A DNA stretch of 64,000 nucleotides from Ramlibacter tataouinensis (GTDB taxonomy: Bacteria; Pseudomonadota; Gammaproteobacteria; Burkholderiales; Burkholderiaceae_C): the NCBI RefSeq assembly GCF_001580455.1, contig NZ_CP010951.1, positions 3,125,001 through 3,189,000 of the forward strand. The letters run 5' to 3'. The position numbers were made by a program, and so were the translations under genes. Positions 18,092 through 27,268 of this stretch are shown here, piece after piece. The notes beneath the pieces are model-generated. The model was not told the origin of the DNA and did no database searches. It saw only the letters and a program-made list of their open reading frames with translations. The stretch's first letter is position 1, and the number at the start of each line of letters is the position of its first letter.

Positions 18092-19399
18092 ATGCCAATA
18101 CATCTTCTTTCTGCTCGATCGATTCAGGTCGCCGTTCCCGGCAACCATTCGGATGGCGGGGGGTTGTTCCTCCGGGTGACAGTGTCGGGTTCGTCTTGGG
18201 TGCTGCGATACACGGCCCCCGACGGGCGCCGCCGCGAAATGGGTCTGGGGTCGGCCGCCCGACACTCCCTGGCAAGCTGCGGTTCAGCGCTGGAGCAGGC
18301 GCGAGCAGACGCTCAACGCCATCGCCTGCTACTCGCTCAAGGTGTCGACCCGATCTCAAAGCGCCAGTCAGACCGAAGTGCCGCGATTGCTGCAAGTGCG
18401 GCGGCAAAGGCCACGGCCAAGCGCGAGCGCGACACACTGGCCCGCGTTGCCCGTCGATATCACGCGGAGGTGATCGAGCCTCAGCGAACGCGTAAGCACG
18501 CGGCGCAATGGATTGCGAGCTTGGAGCAGAACGTTCCGGCAGATCTTTGGCACGCGCCGATTGACAGCATTAAGGCCGCGGAGCTGCTGGAGTCGCTCGC
18601 CGCGCTGCAAATGCGCATTCCCGAGACGGCTGCCCGTGTGCGCCAGCGTCTGGAAGTCATATTCGATGATGCACAGTTCCACGAACTGTGCATTACAAAC
18701 CCGGCAAAGCTCGTCCGACGCAAGTTGGCCGAGCGTCCGGTGGCGCGGAAAAAGGGCAACTTCGCCTCCCTGCACTACTCGAAGGTGCCTGAGTTCATTG
18801 CGAAGTTGCGGCTGCAGCCTGGGACGGCCGCTCGTGCGCTCGAGTTTGGATTACTGTGTGCCGCGAGAACGGGTGAGATTCTGGGCTGTCGGTTCGATGA
18901 GATCGACATGGAGAGTCGGATTTGGCGAATTCCGGCCCAGCGGATGAAGGGTGGCAAGGCGCACACAGTTTTCCTGTCGCATCGTGCATTGGAAATCGCG
19001 AACGCGCAGCGTCTCAGCGGAAGTGTTTACGTATTCCCGTCTCCAGCAGACATTAGCAAGCCGATGTCGAACATGGCCATGCTTACCGTGCTGCGCCGCA
19101 TGAATCTTTCGGCGGAAACTACCGTTCATGGCGTCTGCCGAGCGTCGTTTTCAACCTGGGCCAATGAGTGCGCCATTGCTCGGTCCGATGTGATTGAGGC
19201 CGCACTCGCGCACCGGGAGGAGGACAAAGTGCGCGCCGCGTACAACTCCGCCAGCTTCGATTTGGAACGGCGCGACCTACTTGCAGCGTGGGCCGACTAC
19301 TGCGACGACGCCACGCAGGTACAGCCTGTTGCACTGCAGAGGTCGAAGAACCTTTTCCAATTCCCGCCTGCACGTGGCAATTCGGAGGCTAGGGCGTAA
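18092..19399 (+). CDS. Tyrosine-type site-specific integrase
   Basis: A 435-aa phage/island integrase. N-terminal DUF4102-like arm-binding segment (DGGGLFLRVTVSGSSWVLRY, typical of P4-type integrases), a central core-binding part, and a C-terminal catalytic domain with Arg in CAARTGEIL, the HGVCR box (HxxxR) and the active Tyr in ALAHREEDKVRAAYN. It probably inserted the island at the adjacent tRNA-Ser. Start at 18092 is set by the domain; a longer frame from 18014 reaches back toward the tRNA. From here on the base composition is less GC-rich than the left part. Confidence 0.93.
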   Translation: MPIHLLSARSIQVAVPGNHSDGGGLFLRVTVSGSSWVLRYTAPDGRRREMGLGSAARHSLASCGSALEQARADAQRHRLLLAQGVDPISKRQSDRSAAIAASAAAKATAKRERDTLARVARRYHAEVIEPQRTRKHAAQWIASLEQNVPADLWHAPIDSIKAAELLESLAALQMRIPETAARVRQRLEVIFDDAQFHELCITNPAKLVRRKLAERPVARKKGNFASLHYSKVPEFIAKLRLQPGTAARALEFGLLCAARTGEILGCRFDEIDMESRIWRIPAQRMKGGKAHTVFLSHRALEIANAQRLSGSVYVFPSPADISKPMSNMAMLTVLRRMNLSAETTVHGVCRASFSTWANECAIARSDVIEAALAHREEDKVRAAYNSASFDLERRDLLAAWADYCDDATQVQPVALQRSKNLFQFPPARGNSEARA

Positions 19400-19939
19400 T
19401 CAGATGTCGAGTTGCTGAGGCGCAAAGGGCCGCAACGGGGGCAGCGCCTCCCTCACAATTGTTTGTTCTTCGCCAGTGAGCCGAGGTGCGCCCGACGTGG
19501 ACCGTTGGGAGAAACTGACGCTTCAACGTTCATGGCGCATCGCGACACGAGCACAGATGTGGGGCAGCCGCCAGCGTTCGTTGGACACTATGGTGCACAC
19601 ACCTGTTGCCTCTCCGATCGCCTCGCACACTCCAACAGCTGCACATAACAGTCGAACAGCTGCACGGAACAGTTGCCCCTGCGCTGATTTTGATCGTACG
19701 ATGAAACTCTCTGCGCCGGAGCGATGATCGCCAGTCTCCTACTACTGTAGACACTGAGCGTGATTCACAGGCGTTAAGTGCGCACCACGTGCGGGGGTAA
19801 CCTTTATGGCACTGCCCCCTGCAAAGCACCCTGACAAGCCGGGAGGAAGCCGGTACCAAGCCGCTGGCATTGCTGCCAGTGATTGGCTTCGGCTGTCAGG
19901 TGTTTCCAAGGCCGGAGCCCATGTTCATCGAGGCCAGAC
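19400..19939. other. Non-coding 540-bp stretch after the integrase
   Basis: No convincing gene. Short open frames here have skewed compositions. The only structure noticed is the short direct repeat at 19633-19673. The stretch may hold promoter and recombination-directionality sites for the island. Confidence 0.5.
19633..19673 (+). repeat. Two tandem 20-bp direct repeats
   Basis: CAACAGCTGCACATAACAGT (19633-19652) and GAACAGCTGCACGGAACAGT (19654-19673) match at 17 of 20 positions, spaced 21 bp, i.e. two helical turns. Such spacing suits a repressor/excisionase or integrase arm site near an integrase gene; this is inference. Confidence 0.6.
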
Positions 19940-20272
19940 ATGGTGCAAGAACGACTGCCAAGCTGCATTTCAGGATCAGCAGACGGCCTAGCCGCTCATA
20001 GAACCTTTCAGCAACGACAGGTTTCCGCTTCCGGGAAGATCCTTTTGAGCGCGCAAGAAAGCGCTGCCCTTTTGGGTGTCTCGCTGCGGAAGCTTCATCA
20101 CCTCCGGGCTCAGCTTCCGAAACCCGTGGTGCTCGGGCCGCGCCACGTGCGCTGGCGACGTTCCGACCTGGAAGAATGGGTGGCCGCCCTCCCGACAGAA
20201 GAGCGCCGCGAAGAGCCAGTGCAGTTGGCACGGGGCAAGGCTTTGAAGCGCGGGGACGCCGCCGTGGGCTAG
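19940..20272 (+). CDS. AlpA/excisionase-like helix-turn-helix protein
   Basis: A 110-aa protein with a winged HTH of the MerR/AlpA type: LLSAQESAALLGVSLRKLHHL, VVLGPRHVRWRRSDLEEWVAALP. AlpA proteins regulate integrase expression or act as excisionases. The N-terminal 35 residues look weak, so the true start could be a later non-ATG codon. Position behind the integrase supports a role in island mobility. Confidence 0.75.
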   Translation: MVQERLPSCISGSADGLAAHRTFQQRQVSASGKILLSAQESAALLGVSLRKLHHLRAQLPKPVVLGPRHVRWRRSDLEEWVAALPTEERREEPVQLARGKALKRGDAAVG

Positions 20273-20607
20273 TTCCGATGCGTGGGTCCCGCGCAAAGGC
20301 AACTGGGCCTGCATGGGCTGACAGGACAAGAAACACCGGGGCAGCGCTCCCCGCAACAAACGCTACCTACCCCGGTGCAAATCCGATGGAAGTAGGCAGG
20401 TGCTGGCTGACTCGTGAGAGGCCGCGTGACCTGGGGACCGTCCACGTCGGCAGCGAGCGCGGGCGGAACACGTGGGTATCAGTTGGAGAGGCCTTCCACC
20501 CCTTGGGGGTAGGGGGGCTACTGGTTGGAGTGATGTATCAATGAAGGTTGAGGTTTGAAAGCAAAACACGTGCAACAACGGGCCGCGGGCGCATTCGAGC
20601 GGCGCTG
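20273..20607. other. 335-bp stretch without a clear gene
   Basis: A plus-strand frame running to 20544 has a low-complexity Arg/Gly-rich translation and no RBS. I see no hairpin with a T-run and no repeat. Left unannotated. Confidence 0.4.
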
Positions 20608-20880
20608 ATGGGTATCTCATCGCTAAAGCAACGGCTGAAGCGCCTTGACGAGGTCGTTACCAGGCGCAGGGCGGCCCTCAGCGGAAGGCGCCGCTGCGCG
20701 GTCGTCACCTATCAGAGCGGGCAGAGTCCTGAGGACGCATTCCGTCTGGCGGTAGAAGGGGGGCTCGACCCTGGCGGATACCTCCTGGTGCCCGCCGCGA
20801 TGACATCTGACGAATGGAACCGGATCGCACCGAAGCAACAGCAGGAGCTGACCAGCTGCAGCGCTTTCGGCCTAAGTTAA
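20608..20880 (+). CDS. Hypothetical small protein
   Basis: A 90-aa basic protein beginning MGISSLKQRLKRLDEVV, with a helical, possibly coiled N-terminus and a globular-looking EDAFRLAVEGGLDPGGYLLVP. Not recognised. The next gene follows after 18 bp, so both may be one small operon of the island backbone. Confidence 0.5.
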   Translation: MGISSLKQRLKRLDEVVTRRRAALSGRRRCAVVTYQSGQSPEDAFRLAVEGGLDPGGYLLVPAAMTSDEWNRIAPKQQQELTSCSAFGLS

Positions 20881-20898
20881 CTGGCAGAGTTTTGCAGT

Positions 20899-21168
20899 AT
20901 GACCAAGTCAAACCACTCCGAAGGACGTTCCTCTGACAAGCCCCTCCCCCCTCCCCCTCGTCGCCTGCGACTTCCGCTCGCCACGGCATCAGACGTGCGC
21001 CGCGAACTTGCACGACTTTATCGCGAGGGTCGAGCAGGTGAACGCAATGTCTCAGACGTGAGCCGACTGGCGAATGTCCTCTTCATCCTGTCTCGTCTCA
21101 TCGAAACGAGCGAACTGGAAGCCCGAATAGAGCGCCTAGAGAGCGCAGCCGGCGGTGGTGCTGAATAG
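20899..21168 (+). CDS. Conserved hypothetical island protein
   Basis: An 89-aa protein with a Pro-rich linker (KPLPPPPRRLRLP) and a helical domain ATASDVRRELARLYREGRAGE, then LIETSELEARIERLE. Similar small proteins with TxxDVRRELARLYRE recur in phage and island genomes as far as I recall, without known function. Confidence 0.65.
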   Translation: MTKSNHSEGRSSDKPLPPPPRRLRLPLATASDVRRELARLYREGRAGERNVSDVSRLANVLFILSRLIETSELEARIERLESAAGGGAE

Positions 21169-21256
21169 CCCAAACGTCGCTTACCGGTGACGCGACATAA
21201 AGTACAAGTTATGCGACAGTCACAGGTCATCTTCATTTCCAACACAGGAAGCTCCG

Positions 21257-22501
21257 ATGGATGTATTGAGAGTTGAAGGCTTGTACAGGAACACTCAGGA
21301 CTGGAAGCAGGAAGCCGACCAGTTCAACAAGTTCTTCCGCTTCACGGATGCCAAAGGGCGTACTTCAGGCATCAACAACGTCGCAGGATTTCGTGCGAAA
21401 AGCAAGGCCGGGTCCACGAACATTCTTAACTGTGCTTTCTGCGTTCTCGTAACCAATCTCGGCGAACTCGAGTGGCCCGATGATCTGGATCGCGAGTCCG
21501 GGGTTTTCACGTATTACGGGGACAACCGAAGTCCCGGCCATTCCATTGAGGACACCGCGCTCGGTGGCAATCGCCTACTCGCCGCTGTGTTCAGCAAACT
21601 TCACGAAGGCAAGCGTGATGAAGTCGTGCCTTTTCTCTGCTTCGAAAGCGTGAAGGCCCCCGGTCCGAGCCACATGCGGTTCCTTGGGCTGGCATGCCCC
21701 GGAGGTGCCGGCATATCGGCCACGGAGGACTTGGTCGGGGTCTGGCGTGTTACAGGGGGGCGCCGCTTCCAGAACTATCGTGCGCTGTTCTCAATCCTGA
21801 ACGCAGACTCGATTCCAAAGGCGTGGCTTGAGGATTTGGTGAACGGCCAGTCTCCTGCAGATTCCAAGCACTGCCCAAAGGTATGGCGAAATTGGGTTAA
21901 GACGGGCGCGTACCGAAATTTGACCTGCGAGCCTGAACAGCAGCCCCGCCGAAAGCTGGAGCAACTGCCTGCAAGTGCTGCAGAATGGGCTGTGCTTCGA
22001 CGCGTCCACCAGGCGTTGAGCCCACGTGAATTCGAGTTTGCGGCACTTGAGTTGACCAAACTGCTGGATTCACGCTTCGTGGACCTGCAGGTCACGCGCC
22101 CATCGCGTGACGGCGGCCGAGACGTAGTCGGCAAGTACGTCATCGGGCACAAGATGCATCGCGTTGGGCTAAACGTTCTGGTCGAAGCAAAGCGGTGGGA
22201 CCTTGAGTCCGCAGTAGGCACGCGGCCGATGATGCGACTCATCTCGCGCATCAAGCATCGAGACTTGGGCGTATTCGTGACCACCGGGGTCTTTGACACC
22301 CAAGTACAGCAGGAATTGATCGATGACGGCCATCCCGTTCTCCTCGTGAGTGGCGGTGACATCGCGAAGCTTCTGATTTCTCGTGATCTTGCGAGCGGTG
22401 ACCAGCTGGAGTCATGGCTTGCAGGAGTCAAGCATTCAGCCGGCAATGCAGGCGGAATCGAGGCGGCGCAGGGGGCGGGTGGGTGGAAAGAGGCCGCATG
22501 A
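21257..22501 (+). CDS. AspBHI-like restriction endonuclease with Mrr-type catalytic domain
   Basis: A 414-aa protein. The N-terminal part (about 1-195) matches my memory of the AspBHI N-terminal target-recognition domain: NNVAGFRAKS, GVFTYYGDNRSPGHSIEDT, GGNRLLAAVF and RRFQNYRALFSIL. The C-terminal part (about 255-385) is a PD-(D/E)XK nuclease of the Mrr type: D285/D289 in RDGGRDVVG, then E310-A-K312. AspBHI-type enzymes cut DNA containing 5-methyl- or 5-hydroxymethylcytosine, so this is probably a modification-dependent (type IV-like) enzyme. AGGAAG lies 6 bp before the ATG. It directly precedes a cytosine methylase gene, so a conventional R-M pairing cannot be ruled out. Confidence 0.78.
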   Translation: MDVLRVEGLYRNTQDWKQEADQFNKFFRFTDAKGRTSGINNVAGFRAKSKAGSTNILNCAFCVLVTNLGELEWPDDLDRESGVFTYYGDNRSPGHSIEDTALGGNRLLAAVFSKLHEGKRDEVVPFLCFESVKAPGPSHMRFLGLACPGGAGISATEDLVGVWRVTGGRRFQNYRALFSILNADSIPKAWLEDLVNGQSPADSKHCPKVWRNWVKTGAYRNLTCEPEQQPRRKLEQLPASAAEWAVLRRVHQALSPREFEFAALELTKLLDSRFVDLQVTRPSRDGGRDVVGKYVIGHKMHRVGLNVLVEAKRWDLESAVGTRPMMRLISRIKHRDLGVFVTTGVFDTQVQQELIDDGHPVLLVSGGDIAKLLISRDLASGDQLESWLAGVKHSAGNAGGIEAAQGAGGWKEAA

Positions 22502-22576
22502 GCATTTAGATCCAGCCGTACGAGCGCGCATGGCGGAGGGACTCTCCGCCAACGGGTTCGCGGTTCCACGTCACTG

Positions 22577-22604
22577 TTGACCTGGGTTCCCAAATGGTCA
22601 TAAT
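22577..22604 (+). promoter_or_regulatory. Sigma-70-like promoter of the methylase-vsr unit
   Basis: TTGACC (22577-22582) and CATAAT (22599-22604) are separated by 16 bp. Transcription would begin near 22611, downstream of the first in-frame ATGs (22594, 22603), which makes the ATG at 22639 the likely translation start of the methylase. Confidence 0.6.
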
Positions 22605-22638
22605 GTCGCAAAATCTTCCCCCTGTGAGAAAAAACAGT

Positions 22639-23907
22639 ATGGACATCCAAGCACCTGATAGCGTTCTTCTCGCGGAGGCTTCCGCACGCTATGGAAGGGC
22701 CGAACTTGCACTGAGGCTTGGGCGCGACGTTAAGACGCTTTCACGTTGGGAGAAGAGCGGCCGTCTTGAGCCTGCGTTCCGCCTAGCCATACTTTTCATG
22801 CTCAGGGGTGAGAAGGAAAAGAGGCCGCCTGGGGATTTCACCTTCATCGACCTTTTTGCGGGCATCGGTGGCACGCGACGCGGCTTCGAGCAGGTAGGCG
22901 GAGAGTGCGTTTTCACCTCCGAGTGGGACTCTTCCGCTCAACGCACATACAGGATGAACAATCCACACGATGATCACCCCATCGTAGGCGACATCCACGA
23001 ATTGACTCAGAAGCCTGGCGGCTGGGACCTCCTACCCGAACACTTCGACGTGCTAGTGGCAGGGTTTCCTTGCCAGCCGTTTTCTATTGCCGGCGTAAGC
23101 AAAAAGAACTCGCTCGGACGGGCACATGGCTTTGCCTGTGAGGCACAGGGAACCCTGTTTTTTGACATCGCAAACATTCTGGAAAAGCGACGGCCCGCCG
23201 CGTTCCTGCTCGAGAACGTGAAGAACCTTCGAGGGCATGACAAGGGCAATACCTTCCGCGTGATCGAGAAGGTTCTCAGGGAGGAGCTCAATTATGAGAT
23301 CTACCCCGAAGTGAAGGACGCAAAAGGGTTTGTTCCCCAGCACCGCGAGAGGTTCTACATCGTGGGTTTCCGGCGCGATGTCGGCTTCAGCTGGGACGCG
23401 TTCAATGCGCCGGCTCCAGATGAAAAGGTGATGCGCGACATACTTCACCCGGAGGACGGTACTGAAACCGCTGAAGATCCTTACACAACTGGGCCCATGG
23501 CGAAGGTGAACGCGAAGTACACACTCAGCCCCAAGCTCTGGAATTACTTGCAGGGCTACGCTAAGAAGCACCAAGAGCAAGGTAACGGATTCGGCTTTGG
23601 ACTGGTAGGCAAGGACGACACGGCGCGGACGTTATCTGCTCGCTACTACAAGGATGGATCGGAGATCCTGGTCAGTCAGGGCAAGCGCAAGAATCCTCGG
23701 CGCCTTACTCCACGTGAATGCGCTCGGCTCATGGGCTTTGACGCACCAGGCAGACGTTTCGAGATTCCGGTTGCGGATACACCAGCCTACAAGCAGTTCG
23801 GAAACTCTGTCGTCGTGCCAGTGATCGCTGAGATTGCGCGAATCATGAAGCCTGGAATACTGGAGCTGAAGAAGGAGTCAGAGCGGAAGCGGGTGCGCGC
23901 TGCCTGA
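22639..23907 (+). CDS. Dcm-like DNA (cytosine-5) methyltransferase, probable CCWGG specificity
   Basis: A 422-aa C5-methylase. N-terminal HTH-like segment (residues 10-55, LALRLGRDVKTLSRWE), motif I FIDLFAGIGGTRRGF (69-83), catalytic PCQ at 144-146, motif VI ENVKN, motif VIII QHRERFYIVGFRRD, and motif IX/X RRLTPRECARLMGF and QFGNSVVVPV. The stretches VFTSEW, AGVSKKNSLGRAHGFAC, QGTLFF and TLSARYYKDG match E. coli Dcm, including the target-recognition region, so CCWGG (inner C) is the predicted target. Followed by vsr with a TGATG overlap, as with Dcm. Potential partners are the endonucleases at 21257 and 31506. Confidence 0.93.
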   Translation: MDIQAPDSVLLAEASARYGRAELALRLGRDVKTLSRWEKSGRLEPAFRLAILFMLRGEKEKRPPGDFTFIDLFAGIGGTRRGFEQVGGECVFTSEWDSSAQRTYRMNNPHDDHPIVGDIHELTQKPGGWDLLPEHFDVLVAGFPCQPFSIAGVSKKNSLGRAHGFACEAQGTLFFDIANILEKRRPAAFLLENVKNLRGHDKGNTFRVIEKVLREELNYEIYPEVKDAKGFVPQHRERFYIVGFRRDVGFSWDAFNAPAPDEKVMRDILHPEDGTETAEDPYTTGPMAKVNAKYTLSPKLWNYLQGYAKKHQEQGNGFGFGLVGKDDTARTLSARYYKDGSEILVSQGKRKNPRRLTPRECARLMGFDAPGRRFEIPVADTPAYKQFGNSVVVPVIAEIARIMKPGILELKKESERKRVRAA

Positions 23908-24359
23908 TGACGGATCGCCTCTCGCGGCTGGAGCGCAGCCGCAATATGTCTCGCATTCGGAGTCGGGACACAGAGCCTGAGCTCCGAGTCCGCCGATACC
24001 TGCATGCGGCGGGGCTGAGGTACAAGCTGCACGTGAGGGAACTCCCCGGCTGTCCGGACTTAGTGTTTCCAAGCCGTGGCCTGGTTCTATTCGTGCACGG
24101 GTGCTTCTGGCACCGCCATGAGGGCTGTCGACTGGCTTACGTCCCGAAAAGCAACTTTGTATTCTGGGAAGCCAAGTTTGCGGCGAACATCGGCAGAGAC
24201 GAACGAGTTGTCGCTCGCTTGGCGAGCATGGGGTGGCGGTGTGACATTGTTTGGGAATGCCAGACACGAGACCCCGAAATGCTGGCCAAGCTTCTGGCGA
24301 TGATCCGTAAGCTACCTCAATCGAGGCGTCACCCTCCCTACTTGGGCGAGCTCACTTGA
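23907..24359 (+). CDS. vsr: Very short patch repair (Vsr) endonuclease
   Basis: A 150-aa mismatch endonuclease that nicks at T:G mismatches made by deamination of 5-methylcytosine in CCWGG. Catalytic Asp51 (LPGCPDLVF) and His69 (HGCFWHRH), zinc ligands C66, H71 and C74 plus the C-terminal Cys in GWRCDIVWECQ are present, and the numbering fits E. coli Vsr almost exactly. Its ATG overlaps the methylase stop (ATGA), so translation is coupled. Confidence 0.95.
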   Translation: MTDRLSRLERSRNMSRIRSRDTEPELRVRRYLHAAGLRYKLHVRELPGCPDLVFPSRGLVLFVHGCFWHRHEGCRLAYVPKSNFVFWEAKFAANIGRDERVVARLASMGWRCDIVWECQTRDPEMLAKLLAMIRKLPQSRRHPPYLGELT

Positions 24360-24365
24360 AGAAAC

Positions 24366-24866
24366 ATGATCCAACCGTTCATCAAGCCGCCAACTCGATT
24401 TGTTTTTCTGTGGTGGCGCGACACCACAGGTGGCTTCATCCTCGCCGAGCAGTACTACTGGCTCCTGACCAGGTTTGAGAGCGCAAAGGATGAAGCAGGG
24501 ACGTGGGGTGAGTTCTTGGACTTAGTCGGAGCGGAGATTGCCGCTTATGTCGAGAGCTTCTTGGAGAACGACGAGGTGAAGCTAGTGCGCTCGGATTCCA
24601 TGGGAGAGGCGCTAGAGCATGCCTACATCTTTAGTACCCCGGAGTTTCCCGCCACCCAATGCGCCGAAGAGAGCTACACCTGCTTCGGATCTCGTTTGCC
24701 ACTCGAGCTCAAGTCCTCTGAGATCCGAACAGAGTACGGAATCAAGGTCGGCGTGTTTCCCAAAGCCCGGTTCCTGGAGCTCCAAGAGGCCATGAGCAAT
24801 GCTGGTTGCGAGCTTCGGGCGGAGCTTTGTGACGACGATCGTGTGATTCTGAACTACGGGCGCTGA
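24366..24866 (+). CDS. Hypothetical protein between vsr and mcrB
   Basis: A 166-aa acidic protein (FVFLWWRDTTGGFILAEQYYW, VESFLENDEVKLV). Starts 6 bp after vsr and ends 36 bp before mcrB, so it is part of the same operon. No family recognised. Its setting suggests a role linked to the methylation or McrBC module, which is only positional evidence. Confidence 0.7.
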   Translation: MIQPFIKPPTRFVFLWWRDTTGGFILAEQYYWLLTRFESAKDEAGTWGEFLDLVGAEIAAYVESFLENDEVKLVRSDSMGEALEHAYIFSTPEFPATQCAEESYTCFGSRLPLELKSSEIRTEYGIKVGVFPKARFLELQEAMSNAGCELRAELCDDDRVILNYGR

Positions 24867-24902
24867 GTTCTTGTACACAGCTGAGAGAGAGGAGAGGGCA
24901 AT

Positions 24903-27266
24903 ATGAGCCGATACACCGACCTGCAGATCGAGCCGATTCTTGACGCCGTGGACCGCTGGAAGGTGCGATGCATCGTCGAACAGCAGGCTCTTCTGCAGGA
25001 CGGTGAGCTGTGGACTCCTGCAAATTTCGGGATCCTCAAAGACCTGTTCATTGATCATCCGGATTTCGGTAAGGACGGGTTCCTGAAGAAGCTGGGCAAC
25101 CAACTGGAAGGTGCCAAGCCGGAGATCCCGCTTTTGGCTACTGAGATCGCATGGCTCATGTACCTGTTCCCCAGAAAGACCATGTCGCCCAAAGGCAAAC
25201 TGGCGAATCTTCAGACGATCGCAGACATCGGGGCGATTAAATTGCCCGCGAGCCATTGGGCCCTTCAGACACCAGTGCTGACCGGGATTGGAAGTACTGG
25301 CGCTTTCTACAGTACCGGGTTCTGGATTGAGTTCTCGTACGCGATCCTTTTCCTGCTCGAACTGGTGAACCTTCCCCGAGGGGAACGCGAAACTCTCATG
25401 CAGCCTGGCGCTGACTTTGAGGGTTGGCTGGATTCGCTTCAACTGATCGCAAAGCTACCTGGTGGGCCGGCTCTCAACGCGCAGAACCGGCAGTTCCGGC
25501 ACGTCTTCCTGTATCTGCTACAGCCAGATCGGTACGAACGGATTAGCTCGACGCAGCAGAAGAAGGACGTCGTGAATTCCATCGCACCCACTCTGGGGCT
25601 CAATCCGGATCTGTCGTCCGCCGCCACTGTGGACAAGGAGCTGGCACGGATTCGCGCTGAGCTCGAAAAGAAGTTCGGGCATCCGATCGACTTCTATCTA
25701 GATCCCGTGAAGTCACTCTGGCAAACGGGTGAGGAGCAGGAGACCGTCACCACAACGACACCCGTGAACACAATGAGCCTCGCAGAGACGCCGTCACATT
25801 GGCTGGTTGGCGCTTATTGGGACGGCACCGACATGACGGATGCGTTCGTCAGTGAAGGCCGGTGGGAAAACGGCTACAGGGACCGGATGTTAGAGCAGGT
25901 CAAGTCTGTCCGAGCAGGTGATCGCATTGCCATAAAGAGCGCATACGTGCAAAAGAACGGGCTGCCATTCCCAAACGGCGGTAAGCCTGTCTCCTGCATG
26001 CTGATCAAGGCGAGGGGAGTCGTCACTGAAAACGCGGAGGACGGGCGCAATCTGAAGGTCGATTGGGAATCCGGATTCACGCCGAAGGTGATCTACCACT
26101 ACACCTACCGGAATACGATCAGCAGAATTGATGACGACAAGTATCCGCAGGTTGTGTCGTGGGTCTTTCAAGACGTCGATCAGCCAAACCTTGGAGTGCT
26201 GGGCGGCGAGAGTGTGACCGATGAACTGGCGGCCAGCTTTGGTCCAGGGCCGAGGAATGTCATCTTCTACGGGCCACCTGGCACGGGCAAGACGTGGACT
26301 CTTCTTCAGTCCATCCTGCCCGTCTATACCGACGAGCCGGACGGTCGGCGCTACGAATTGGTCACCTTTCATCCTAGTCTCTCTTACGAAGACTTCATCG
26401 AGGGCTTCCGACCAGTTCAGGTGCGGAGTGAGGATGCGAGCCTAACGGGAGGTGGTCGGCTGGAGGTAAGGCCGCAAGACGGACCGCTCAAGCGGATCTG
26501 CGAGCGGGCGAAAGATGATCCTGTCAACCGCTATGCGCTTGTGATCGATGAGATCAATCGCGGAAACATTGCAAAGGTTTTCGGCGAGCTCATCACGCTC
26601 ATCGAGCCGGACAAACGGCTTCAGTTTGACGAAAGTGGTCGCCGCATCGGAGGAGTCGAGGTGCGCTTGCCATATTCAAGAGATCCCTTCGGAGTGCCCT
26701 CAAACCTCGACATCTACGGGACGATGAACACGTCCGATCGGTCGATTGCGCTGGTCGATATCGCCCTTCGCAGACGATTCATTTTCCGTGAGATCGGCCC
26801 GACAGCGTCCGCTATCGCCGGGCAAAACGGCGATGGTCGGATTGAGGCTGATGACGGTGGCGACAACATCGACCTTCGCAGACTCATGCGCGTCATCAAT
26901 GCGCGGCTTTGCGTTCTCCGCGGACGCGACGCCGCCATAGGCCATGCTTACTTCACCCCGATCGCCGACTTCGAAGGCCTGCGGGCGGTATTCAGAGATC
27001 GAATCGTGCCGCTTCTGCAGGAGCACTTTTATGAGGATTGGACGGGCATCGCGGCGATTCTGAGTGCGAAAGACGGGACGTCAAAGTTCGTCATCCGAGC
27101 CGCCCCCGATATCCAGAAGCTATTTGGCCCGAAGTCGGAGGTGACTGAGAACGGCGAAGAAATAGTCCTGTACCGGACTGCCGATATCAGCAGTCTTTCT
27201 GCTCAGGATTTTCGAGACCTCTATGAGGGCATCTCAGAGGCTGACCTGGCTGCTGCAGAAGCGTAG
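24903..27266 (+). CDS. McrB-type AAA+ NTPase with EVE-like modified-base reader
   Basis: A 787-aa protein in three parts. Residues 1-290: unknown helical N-terminus (TDLQIEPILDAVDRWK), as in other large McrB-like proteins. About 298-410: an EVE/PUA-like domain (SHWLVGAYWDG, RAGDRIAIKSAYVQK), a fold that binds modified bases. About 440-787: AAA+ motor of the McrB kind with Walker A GPPGTGKT (457-464), Walker B YALVIDEINRGNIAKVFGE and MNTSDRSIALVDIALRRRF, equivalent to the GTP-specific MNTAD motif. With McrC it should restrict modified DNA. The start of mcrC follows after 2 bp. Confidence 0.9.
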   Translation: MSRYTDLQIEPILDAVDRWKVRCIVEQQALLQDGELWTPANFGILKDLFIDHPDFGKDGFLKKLGNQLEGAKPEIPLLATEIAWLMYLFPRKTMSPKGKLANLQTIADIGAIKLPASHWALQTPVLTGIGSTGAFYSTGFWIEFSYAILFLLELVNLPRGERETLMQPGADFEGWLDSLQLIAKLPGGPALNAQNRQFRHVFLYLLQPDRYERISSTQQKKDVVNSIAPTLGLNPDLSSAATVDKELARIRAELEKKFGHPIDFYLDPVKSLWQTGEEQETVTTTTPVNTMSLAETPSHWLVGAYWDGTDMTDAFVSEGRWENGYRDRMLEQVKSVRAGDRIAIKSAYVQKNGLPFPNGGKPVSCMLIKARGVVTENAEDGRNLKVDWESGFTPKVIYHYTYRNTISRIDDDKYPQVVSWVFQDVDQPNLGVLGGESVTDELAASFGPGPRNVIFYGPPGTGKTWTLLQSILPVYTDEPDGRRYELVTFHPSLSYEDFIEGFRPVQVRSEDASLTGGGRLEVRPQDGPLKRICERAKDDPVNRYALVIDEINRGNIAKVFGELITLIEPDKRLQFDESGRRIGGVEVRLPYSRDPFGVPSNLDIYGTMNTSDRSIALVDIALRRRFIFREIGPTASAIAGQNGDGRIEADDGGDNIDLRRLMRVINARLCVLRGRDAAIGHAYFTPIADFEGLRAVFRDRIVPLLQEHFYEDWTGIAAILSAKDGTSKFVIRAAPDIQKLFGPKSEVTENGEEIVLYRTADISSLSAQDFRDLYEGISEADLAAAEA

Positions 27267-27268
27267 CC

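Noticed and set aside
19412..19727. Two short plus-strand frames after the integrase
   Set aside because: No RBS, unnatural composition, and they overlap each other and the direct repeats.
21190..21225. Possible operator CATAA-N8-TTATG upstream of the AspBHI-like gene
   Set aside because: Only 5 bp per arm and flanks do not match, so it could occur by chance; not annotated.
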